NCBI GenBank assembly: GCA_000934455.1
Contig: KN890392.1
Location: 4,253-34,851 of the forward strand
DNA length: 30,599 nucleotides
Direction of reading: 5' to 3'
From: Apostichopus parvimensis
Lineage: Eukaryota > Echinodermata > Holothuroidea > Aspidochirotida > Stichopodidae
Shown piece by piece: positions 25,575-30,599 of the stretch. Both the position numbers and the translations under genes were made by a program. Each line of letters opens with the position of its first letter. Within the stretch, counting starts at the first letter, position 1. The notes under the pieces were generated by a model that worked only from the letters and a program-made list of their open reading frames with translations, was not told where the DNA came from and did no database searches.

Positions 25575-28500
25575 ATCATGATGATTATCATGATGATGAT
25601 CGTGGAATGCTTACGATGATGACAACGATGACCATGATGGTGATGATGATTAGGTTAATGATCATGATGCATGTGATGATGATTGTGGGATCATATGGTG
25701 ATACTAATGACGACGATGGTGGTATTTGATGATGGTGATGGAGATCGTGATGGTAAAAGTGATGAAGATGGTTATGGTGGTCACACTAATGACCAGATTA
25801 GCGACAATGATGATGGTGATAGTGAAGACAGTGATGATATTGATAATGATGATGATGGTGGAGATTTATATGATTGTGATTGTGATGATGACGGCGATGG
25901 TGGTGCTTGGGATCATGATGGTAAAAAGTAGTTATTATGTTTATGGTAGTCACACAGATGACCATATTAACGATGATGATGTTGGTGCTTGTGGTGGTGA
26001 TAGTGATTGTGATTGTGGTAATGGCTATGATGGTGATGTTGATGCTGATGCTGATGCTGATAGTGATGGTGGTGATAATGGTGATGGTGATGGTGATGAT
26101 AATGGTGGTGATGATGATGCTGGTGCTGATTTTGGTGGTGATGATTTTTGGTGCTGATTTTGGTGGTGATGGTGATGATTTTGGTGATGATTTTGATGGT
26201 GATGGTGATGGTTTTGGTGGTGATGGTGATAGTGATGGTGATAGTGATGGTGGTGATGGTGGTGATGGTGGTGATGGTGGTGATAGTGATAGTGATGGTG
26301 GTGATAATGATGGTGATGGTGATGGTGGTTTATAGTGATGGTGAATGTGGTGATTAAAATGATGATTGTGCAGATCTCCCCATTCTCCAAGTATCACATG
26401 ACATCAAATAGCATCTGTTTATTCAGCTGATTATCATATGCGGTATATCACCGGAGAGTAATTATATATAAAGCGCACGTCGTTAAATGACATAAATTGA
26501 ACACGAAGCTAAGACATCGTGCAGCTGGTGCATAGTGTATTAGGGAATAGCGATTAACAATGGTATCTCTTATGATATGATTTATTTTAAAGTTTAATTG
26601 AATCCAGCGTCTCTTTGTTAGTTAAATTTTCTTATAATTTATTCATCAGGTTCCATGCCTGTCTGCTTCCTCCTTATACACCGATACAGGATTCGTTAAA
26701 TTTAATGTCAAAGAACGTTGAAGGTAAAGTAACAATAATTTTTGATTGAATAGTTATTGATTATTTTCTCTTGCCTTCTTCTATACATATAGTTGTTTCT
26801 TTTTTCTTCTCGTAATTCAAGAACATTAAAGATACAGTTTAGATTATGTTTAAACCGGCCAGAATAAGACCATTTCTTCTATTTACACAGATGAAGAAAG
26901 ATATTTAACAAATTAGTGACATAGCTAAGAAAATGCATTGGAACATTTTTTTATAAACCATTTAAGTTTACTGTAATATACTGAGCGTTCCGCTCCTTTA
27001 CTTTCGCACAGAAAAACAGACATATCAAAGGATTGCACACATCAATAAAGCCTATACCATGTACTGTATATTCAAATAACTACTACATTGTATAACAGTG
27101 AGGGGGCTTGAATATGTTAAAATTAACGAGAGTGATCTCCATCTCTCTCTCACTCTGAAATAATGACGGTTTGTGTTAAATCGTTGTGGAAAGTTTGAAC
27201 AGGTCATGAACATTGGGAGGGGAGGGGATGGAGGTGTTCTGAGTTTAGTGGAATGGTTTTAGTGAGGAATAGATCAACAGGGCTGCACATGTTTTATACA
27301 ATGACATCTGAAATGACCGTAGCTGGTGCCCTGAATCTGATGCAAACACTTACAAAGTTCCCATTGAAGACGTTCTAGACTAGAACATATAGGAACACCT
27401 GCGGTGTGGTTTGAAGAAATTAAAATAACAACATAATACAGAGTAAACACGTGAAATAATTCTGCTAGGGGTAAAATAAAGAAAGCGGTACCACTGGTAC
27501 TCAACAAAGGTGAAAAGCGAACATACATCAAGTAAAATGGAGCTTGCTTATGTTTTCATCAGGATATTTCACAACATAGCGATTATCAATTTACCGATAT
27601 CTCTCTATAAAGGATCATGGATTGTATGCAGCCTTCACTCTTTCAGGACAAATGCTCAGGTTATATGATTGCCTTCCAATCGTCAACTTTTGTTTGTCAT
27701 CTGCAATGTTTATGAGCAATGTCATAAATGTCAGAGAGAGATCTGAAACATGAAGTGAGATTAAACACGACATTTCAGTTGTTATAACTTTAGATATCTG
27801 AAAAAGAATGTTACTAGACATAAACACAATACTTCAATTCGAATTACTGGAATACATACATTTACAGATATCTGCCATCCTATTGTCAATAACTGAAATA
27901 AATGAAAAAAAAAGAAGGAAAATACAGTAAAATACAGCTCTTTGTAAACTATGACAATCTTAAAAGACCTTAATGAAAATGAGATAATAGACGTGAGATT
28001 TTTCACAATGAATTGAAAGGAGCAAGCCTTTGCACATTCAGTGATTGAGGGCGCTCTGACCCTTTAATAATCGAGACAGATAACTATTTTAAATGTGTCT
28101 TAACAAAATTACTTTCCCCACTATCATTTTGGAAAATGTGCAGGGAAAAGGGGAGGTGGCACTTCATCAGTTTTGAATACATATTTTAAGTAAAATGTGT
28201 AACGTTTGGTATAAATTACATTCCAAACGCACAAAAAATGTTTGAAATGAACTTGTACACCATTTATGATTGCTTTATCATACAACATATATCCAATTCA
28301 TGCACATTAGAGGAAAGATGTTGAATGTCTGCAAATATGTTTTAACGGAGTCTTCTCAAATCTCGAATAATGGCAACTTTACCTTTCACTTTAAAAATAG
28401 TTTAGTGTTGGGATGCAACCAGACAGTTCATAGATATATTTTTGTGATATAATTATGTCGGTATCACACATTTAGCTTTGGAGCTAAACACTGAGACAAA

Positions 28501-28982
28501 CTGATTGCTCCCGATGGTCTTTTTCTTGTGCGTTATCTCAATCCTCAAGTAACAAGTCTTGTGTTCAGACGAAACTTAATGGAATTAAATAATAAATGAA
28601 AACTATCAAATTGGTTTTACTGTCCGGTGCGATCAGCATACTGTATGAATTACTCAGTTTCAATTGTTGCCTTTTGCATGAAAAATAAACGGAATTCAAC
28701 TTTTCACTGTGTATGCCTCAGTACCTACATCTTTGGAAGTTTGGCCTGATTCAAACATATATAATAACATTGACTGTCGTTCTATCTTGTATCATCTGTT
28801 TTGTTTTTGCTATTGATTACCTACCCTAATCCTGCTGTGTCTTCATTTATATTTCAGTTTTCTGGAGTCCTTATGGATTAAGCGAAGGGTGCTACATACT
28901 AAATCTTCAGTCTGGTCGTTGGATGCTGATATTTGGACATTCTATACTCTTCCCGGTATTTGTCCCTCATTGTTTATTTTAA
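6258..28982 (+). CDS. NLR-like receptor gene, nine exons, 822 aa (spliced reconstruction)
   Basis: A NACHT/NLR innate immune receptor is inferred, acting as a cytosolic ATP/GTP-binding sensor. Exons are 6258-6336, 7650-9166, 13356-13567, 16299-16375, 17878-17933, 18487-18606, 21565-21773, 26650-26723 and 28858-28982. All introns are GT-AG and all junction phases agree (1, 0, 2, 1, 0, 0, 2, 1). The sum is 2469 nt, a whole number of codons ending in TAA. Protein layout: basic N-terminus 1-26, FISNA-like lead-in about 27-85, NACHT with Walker A at 107-115 and Walker B near 184-193, winged-helix region up to about residue 430, then two C-terminal modules at 493-647 and 648-803 plus a short tail. 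No signal peptide or clear membrane segment is visible, and no CARD, PYD or Death domain is encoded within the window. Uncertain points are whether exon 1 is truly first and whether exon 9 is truly last. Gene identity as NLR is firm; the exact taxon and ligand are unknown. Confidence 0.85.
6337..7649. other. NLR intron 1, no further feature seen
   Basis: GT-AG intron between the N-terminal exon and the NACHT exon. It holds unique AT-rich DNA, and the minus-strand ORF at 6748-6936 resembles nothing I recognise. Confidence 0.6.
7650..9166 (+). CDS. NLR exon 2: FISNA-like, NACHT, winged helix, first C-terminal piece
   Basis: The acceptor is TTTTCTTACCAG at 7638-7649. The open frame starts well before the TTG at 7823, so the N-terminal part 27-84 belongs to the exon. 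Residues 44-72 (YDALQPIPYIKDRLYC, then VFVEGG) resemble the FISNA/pre-NACHT lead-in of NLRs. Walker A is GEAGYGKST at 7889-7915 (Lys113). Walker B is KIILDGFDEY near 8120-8149, with Asp188 and Asp191. A sensor-1-like LTTRF lies near residue 220, followed by an LELIGF segment and the NPILDDICQVPLF helix typical after the nucleotide-binding fold. In the winged-helix region, FYHKIFCEWYAS at about 410-421 matches the NLR FxHxxxxEfxAA motif. The exon ends SSHD|GTAAGT at 9167. The last 40 codons match exon 6 and begin the repeated module. If unspliced, the frame runs on to TAA at 9227-9229. Confidence 0.95.
9167..11619. other. NLR intron 2, first half
   Basis: Apart from the candidate poly(A) signals it holds a G12 run at 10215-10226 and a CTAGTACTAGTACTAGTA tandem near 11221. 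Small ORFs at 10100 and 11426 lack recognisable domains. Confidence 0.5.
9300..9368 (+). promoter_or_regulatory. candidate intronic poly(A) signals after exon 2
   Basis: AATAAA occurs at 9300-9305 and again at 9363-9368, about 70 and 135 bases after the stop (9227-9229) reached if exon 2 is not spliced. Their use would give a receptor lacking the C-terminal modules beyond residue 532. AT-rich DNA yields this hexamer by chance, so this is a candidate only. Confidence 0.3.
11620..12145 (+). repeat. direct repeat pair 2, copy 1 (intron 2)
   Basis: Begins AAAGAATTAGCCTACAACAA and is matched from 12248. Shared stretches include TACGTG(G/A)CG, CGTGTCGGT, AAAGTTCGTTCTT, GAGAAACGGGG and CCCAGCCG. 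Many substitutions point to an old duplication, offset by 628 bases at the start. Confidence 0.8.
12248..12876 (+). repeat. direct repeat pair 2, copy 2 with internal insertion
   Basis: Second copy of 11620-12145. Relative to copy 1 it carries about 150-200 extra bases around 12485-12680. These hold several AACGTT-centred words (ACGTTATCATAACATTTT, TTATAACGTTAAA, CATAACGTTTTTATG), three ATATTAATGTT tandem units and an A-run near 12651. Confidence 0.75.
12901..12940 (+). repeat. GT microsatellite running into a G11 run
   Basis: A (GT)n stretch passes into GGGGGAGGGGG-like sequence, with 11 consecutive G at 12926-12936. It lies in intron 2. Confidence 0.9.
13356..13567 (+). CDS. NLR exon 3, module 1 piece B
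   Basis: The acceptor is TCTTTCTTCAG and the donor GTAAGC at 13568. It enters at phase 0, matching the end of exon 2, and encodes 70 codons plus TG, which exon 4 completes to Trp. It starts IPISDLSLQWSFSKVD and ends SKKFRKLW. About 30 residues align identically by hand with exon 7, including SFSK, the spacing of the IIL and SG pairs, and LNYV. The alternation of Leu/Ile with LP and SL steps looks LRR-like, but I would not call a specific LRR class. Confidence 0.9.
13697..14052. mobile_element. 356-bp hAT-like MITE in intron 3
   Basis: The ends are CAGTGGCGTAGGAAGG and, on the other strand, CAAGGGCGTAGGAACC, which agree at 12 of 16 positions. A perfect 8-bp direct repeat, CAACAGAT, flanks the element at 13689-13696 and 14053-14060. 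An 8-bp target duplication with CAGNG-type ends is the hAT signature. There is no transposase, so it is non-autonomous. Internally it has a diverged tandem unit (GATGCAATTTGGTGC at a step of about 78 bases), a G12 and two G9 runs, and an 11-bp-stem hairpin at 13966-13993. Confidence 0.9.
14061..16298. other. rest of NLR intron 3
   Basis: AT-rich DNA with no recognised gene or element, apart from G-rich patches near 14361 and 14905. It ends in the (AT)12 microsatellite at 16264-16287 just before the exon 4 acceptor. Confidence 0.5.
16299..16375 (+). CDS. NLR exon 4, module 1 piece C
   Basis: Acceptor TATATCACAG; the first base G completes Trp603, then 25 codons from FVNCTLPAYI to RKNVQ, then one G before a GTATGG donor at 16376. 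It lines up with exon 8 (FHACLLPPYT...SKNVE) in position, phase and sequence (F..C.LP, NV at the end). The acceptor is odd: instead of a pyrimidine tract it is preceded by an (AT)12 run at 16264-16287. A second donor in the same phase lies 21 bases downstream. Confidence 0.85.
16406..17331. mobile_element. 0.93 kb inverted-repeat element, probably Harbinger-related, in intron 4
   Basis: The ends AGACCCCGG and CCGGGGTCT are exact inverted repeats flanked by TA on both sides (16404-16405, 17332-17333). Similarity continues inward (ACGTA, then TTCCGACCAT against its complement). Both subterminal regions carry repeated GGTCGGACCATGGT words in both orientations. Inside is a dead Myb/SANT-like ORF on the minus strand, the accessory protein type of PIF/Harbinger elements. 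No DDE transposase is present. The flank looks like TA rather than a clean three-base TWA duplication, so the superfamily is not settled. Confidence 0.75.
16661..16903 (-). pseudogene. Myb/SANT-like DNA-binding domain remnant
   Basis: Read on the minus strand from the ATG at 16903, the frame gives about 80 residues of a Myb/SANT-like fold as found in Harbinger accessory proteins. An acidic EEQEVLTLIDIF helix is followed by YKEVFRKCAEIMAKEGY and by TEIRTKVNNLKSWYKW. The codon at 16874-16876 is TGA exactly where the conserved first Trp (KTW-EE) is expected, so the ORF is broken by a single TGG-to-TGA change. A second stop closes it at 16661-16663. It belongs to the mobile element around it and is shorter than intact proteins of this kind. 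Confidence 0.75.
17332..17877. other. distal NLR intron 4, no feature seen
   Basis: AT-rich sequence between the mobile element and the exon 5 acceptor. Repeated ACAGTA/TACAGT words near 17337-17430 are the only local pattern. Confidence 0.5.
17878..17933 (+). CDS. NLR exon 5, module 1 piece D (LQSGRW motif)
   Basis: The acceptor is TTTTTCAG. Its first two bases TT join the G of exon 4 to give Val629, followed by LWPSNACHLDLQSGRWKK and a weak donor GTTGGT at 17934. The core C-x-L-x-LQSGRW is shared with exon 9, where the same phase and the same TTTCAG|TTTT start occur. With exon 4 it reads NVQ-V-LW, against NVE-V-FW in the second module, which supports both the exon and the splice. At 56 nt it is shorter than most exon finders report. 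Confidence 0.82.
17934..18486. other. NLR intron 5, no feature seen
   Basis: Short intron separating module 1 from module 2. It contains a GT-rich patch near 17980 and nothing else that I recognise; the ORF at 18236-18532 only overlaps exon 6 out of frame. Confidence 0.6.
18487..18606 (+). CDS. NLR exon 6, module 2 piece A
   Basis: The acceptor is TTATTTAATAG and the donor GTAAGT at 18607. It is phase 0 at both ends and encodes exactly 40 codons, from ADDVQTITELCS to KASSHN. It aligns without gaps to the last 40 residues of exon 2, with 18 identities including TELCS, RS, LL and ASSH. Exons 2 and 6 both end in the codon pair CAT-RAY before GTAAGT. This is therefore a duplicate of the 3' end of the NACHT exon that now stands as an exon of its own. 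Confidence 0.9.
18607..21564 (+). repeat. decayed tandem array filling most of NLR intron 6
   Basis: Diverged copies of a unit of roughly 230-450 bases recur. The anchor (A)AAGTAAACAAC(A) occurs near 19532, 19984, 20302, 20610 and, degenerate, 20837. It is usually followed by AACA-rich sequence, a TATTCTTCA word and often preceded by a C-run (19133-19144, 19249-19259, 20563-20572, 20791-20802). The plus strand is A/C-rich throughout. The array ends before exon 7, and a CTTTCTGCAGATTTCC near 21074 resembles the exon 7 acceptor. Confidence 0.65.
21565..21773 (+). CDS. NLR exon 7, module 2 piece B
   Basis: The acceptor is TTTCCTTTCTTCAG and the donor GTAAGT at 21774. It holds 69 codons plus CA, which the G of exon 8 completes to Gln757. 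It begins IPIYCVTLALSFSK and ends SQRFKKLQ. It is homologous to exon 3, with shared SFSK, IIL, SG, LP, LNYV and a C-terminal F(R/K)KL. A stop in the same frame directly after the donor (21775-21777) means that reading through the intron would truncate the protein. Confidence 0.9.
21774..22398. other. proximal NLR intron 7, no feature seen
   Basis: A-rich sequence up to the MITE. The minus-strand ORF at 22070-22459 runs into the MITE and has no recognisable domain. Confidence 0.5.
22399..22786. mobile_element. 388-bp hAT-like MITE in intron 7
   Basis: The left end CAGTGGCGAAGC and the right end, read on the other strand, CAGTGGCGGAGC agree at 11 of 12 positions. A perfect 8-bp target duplication CATCATTT lies at 22391-22398 and 22787-22794. 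It carries a G12 run near its right end and no transposase. The first eight bases equal those of the intron 3 MITE, so both were probably mobilised by the same kind of hAT transposase, although their interiors differ. Confidence 0.9.
22795..23751. other. NLR intron 7 between MITE and satellite
   Basis: Contains a direct repeat of about 60-75 bases (TGGAAAGTAATAG ... GATAAGGCAATGAA) at 23173 and 23672, and a G-rich stretch ending in G12 at 23657-23668. No exon was found. Confidence 0.55.
23752..26360 (+). repeat. GAT/GGT satellite array 1 (intron 7)
   Basis: About 2.6 kb of GATGGT, GATGAT and GGTGAT hexamers with few C on the plus strand. It is interrupted by recurring non-triplet markers such as GATCGTGGAATCATATGG and TCACACAGATGACCATATTA. 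A block at about 24684-24835 returns nearly unchanged 1200 bases later (25884-26035), so there is a higher-order period. A pure ATG run occupies about 25499-25573. Long ORFs on both strands are by-products of the stop-poor triplet repeat. Confidence 0.95.
26361..26649. other. end of NLR intron 7, no feature seen
   Basis: Unique AT-rich sequence between satellite array 1 and the exon 8 acceptor. Confidence 0.6.
26650..26723 (+). CDS. NLR exon 8, module 2 piece C
   Basis: Acceptor TTTATTCATCAG; G completes Gln757, then 24 codons from FHACLLPPYT to SKNVE, then one G before the donor GTAAAG at 26724. Phase and sequence mirror exon 4. It lies about 300 bases downstream of the end of the intron 7 satellite, so the array has not erased it. 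Confidence 0.88.
26724..28857. other. NLR intron 8, no feature seen
   Basis: Unique AT-rich sequence. Short ORFs at 27274-27531, 27615-27827, 27782-28006 and 28270-28452 show no domain, no conserved start context and no repeated pattern. Confidence 0.55.
28858..28982 (+). CDS. NLR exon 9, module 2 piece D and probable C-terminus
   Basis: The acceptor is TTTATATTTCAG. TT joins the G of exon 8 to give Val782, then FWSPYGLSEGCYILNLQSGRW, matching exon 5 around LQSGRW. After Trp803 the frame continues for 19 residues ending in a hydrophobic stretch (LFPVFVPHCLF) and TAA at 28980-28982. No donor sits where exon 5 has one. The nearest possible donor, GTATTT at 28956, would also leave phase 0, so the array of modules may continue beyond the window. 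I see no AATAAA shortly after the stop. Confidence 0.78.
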
Positions 28983-29283
28983 TAAGAACCCTTGATGGTT
29001 TAACCCGCCGAATGGAAGCTTATTATTAGAACAATGCTGTTCATTCCAAAGGAACATTTAGAGATGAATATTTTTTAGCACCCACTAAACTGTATAATGG
29101 CGGAAACATCGCATATATTTGATGCTCTGTCATTTTAGTGACGCAGAAGTAACATCAAGCTATAACATATTTAAACATGTTTACTAACTTCATAAGGGGT
29201 TTTAAGGGGTATAAGGGGTTTTGAGGTATACAAACGTTTGGTCATAGATCACCAGTGTCGCATTACTCTGCTTTTGTAAAGAA
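28983..29283. other. 3' flank of the NLR gene
   Basis: Follows the exon 9 stop. No AATAAA or ATTAAA hexamer was noticed. Three TAAGGGGTTTT-like words lie at 29193-29224, just before the second satellite. Confidence 0.5.
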
Positions 29284-30221
29284 ATGATTACATGATGATG
29301 TTGGTGATGATGGTGAAGGCGGTGGTGATGATGATGGTGGTGGTGATGACGATGGAGGTGATGATGGTGATGGTGATGCTGATAATGATGATGATGATGA
29401 TAATGGTGGTGATGATGATGTTGATAATGGTGATAGAGATGGTGATGGTAAAGGTGGTGGTGGTGGTGTTGATGGTGGTGGTGATGGTGGTGGTGGTGAT
29501 GGTGATTGTGATGATAACGATGATGAGGTGATGATGGTGATGGTGATGATGGTGATAGAGATGGAGATGGTGATAGTGCTGGTCGTGGTGGTAGAGTTGG
29601 TTGTGGTGGTGTTGGTGGTGGTAGTAGGGTGGTGGTGATATTGTTAATGAGGATGACACTAACTATAACGATGGTGGTAATGGTAATGGTGATGATGGTG
29701 GCGGTGATGGTGATTATAGTGATGGTGATGATGATGACGATTATGGTGATGGTGATGCTGGTGATGGTGATAGTGATGGTAATGGTGAAGATGGGGATTG
29801 TGAAATTGGTCACATAGATACAGAGAATGTGGGTTAAGATGATGATGATGACGATGATGGTTTTGGTGGTGATTATTATGTTATTTAATCATGATGCTTA
29901 CCATGCTGATGATAGTGGGATCGTGGTAATGCTGGAGATGATGGTGATGATGGTGATGATGAAGACCATGACGATGATGGTGATGGTAATGTTAATGATC
30001 ACGACGCATATTATAATGCTCCTGGGATCACATGTTGATGATGATGATGGCTAAGATGTTGGTAAGTGATGATGGTGATGGAGATAATGATAGTAAAGGT
30101 TATGATGATGGTTATGGTGGTCACACAATTGACCAGAATAGCGGCAATGATGATAATGGTGATAACATTTGGGGTAAGGAATTTGATGGTGATGATGATC
30201 ATGATGATAATGATGATGATG

Positions 30222-30292
<71 letters not shown>

Positions 30293-30599
30293 GATGGTGA
30301 TGATGATGGTGATGGTGATGGTGATGATGATGATGATGATGGTGGAGATGGTGATGGTAGTGATGGTGTTGGTGGTTGTAGTGGTGATGGTGATGCTGGT
30401 TGTGATGATGGTGATTGTGATGATGACGATGGTGATGATGATGATGGTGATGGTGATAACGATGATGATGGTAATGGTGATGATGATGATGATGGAGATA
30501 GAGATGGTGATGATGGTGATGGTGATTTTGGTGGTGATGGTGATGTTAATAAATATGTGGATTATCATGATGATGATCGTGGAATGCTTACGATGATGA
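29284..30599 (+). repeat. GAT/GGT satellite array 2, running off the window
   Basis: Same family as the intron 7 array and in the same orientation. Shared markers include ATGATGCTTACCATG (near 23988 and 29890), GGTCACAC-N-TTGACCAGAATAGCG (30119, compare 25779) and CATGATGATGATCGTGGAATG (25588 and 30567). Nearly pure GAT runs occupy 30190-30300. The sequence ends inside the array. Confidence 0.95.

Noticed and set aside
23869..26397. Long Asp/Gly-rich, poly-Met, Ile/Thr-rich and His/Pro-rich ORFs on both strands, some resembling acidic calcium-binding repeats
   Set aside because: They overlap in several frames at once and arise from a stop-poor GAT/GGT repeat; there are no splice signals or conserved start contexts, and the region lies in an intron.
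28955..28961. Donor GTATTT at 28956 continuing the gene into a third module
   Set aside because: The phase would fit, but no matching third A piece is visible before the satellite and the window end, so the stop at 28980 is preferred; not excluded.
29202..30596. Similar low-complexity ORFs in the second satellite
   Set aside because: Same cause as in the first array; not coding.

Overview
The window reads as genomic DNA of a metazoan, most likely a marine invertebrate deuterostome, and a sea cucumber or other echinoderm is my best guess. The reasons are a NACHT-domain immune receptor of the invertebrate NLR type with GT-AG introns, AT-rich non-coding DNA, short hAT-like elements whose ends begin CAGTGGCG, and long GATGGT-type satellite DNA. 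The taxon is inferred, not shown. There are no bacterial operons, tRNAs, rRNAs or CRISPR arrays that I can see.

One gene dominates. By joining candidate exons through splice consensus, reading phase and internal homology, I reconstruct a plus-strand NLR-like gene of nine exons: 6258-6336, 7650-9166, 13356-13567, 16299-16375, 17878-17933, 18487-18606, 21565-21773, 26650-26723 and 28858-28982. Every junction is in phase and the sum is 2469 nt, giving 822 residues. The large second exon carries a FISNA-like lead-in, a complete NACHT ATPase and a winged-helix region. The C-terminal part is a module of about 155 residues present twice. In each copy it is split into the same four pieces at the same phases. 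The first piece of copy 1 is fused to the 3' end of the NACHT exon, while in copy 2 it is an exon of its own.

Layout: 1-6257 is AT-rich 5' flank holding three sets of duplicated non-coding DNA and no supported gene. 6258-28982 is the NLR gene. Intron 2 holds a diverged 0.6 kb duplication, intron 3 a 356-bp hAT-like MITE with an 8-bp target duplication, and intron 4 a 0.93 kb element with inverted ends and a dead minus-strand Myb/SANT-like ORF. Intron 6 holds a decayed tandem array, and intron 7 a second hAT-like MITE (388 bp, 8-bp target duplication) and 2.6 kb of GAT/GGT satellite. 28983-30599 is the 3' flank, in which the same satellite family returns at 29284 and runs off the window.

The gene would encode a cytosolic nucleotide-binding sensor whose NACHT ATPase is followed by two LRR-like modules that could serve as the ligand-sensing or autoinhibitory part. 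No partner gene is visible. The transcript could be varied by an intronic poly(A) site after exon 2, by a tandem in-frame donor at exon 4, and by upstream ORFs before exon 1; all three are predictions from sequence.
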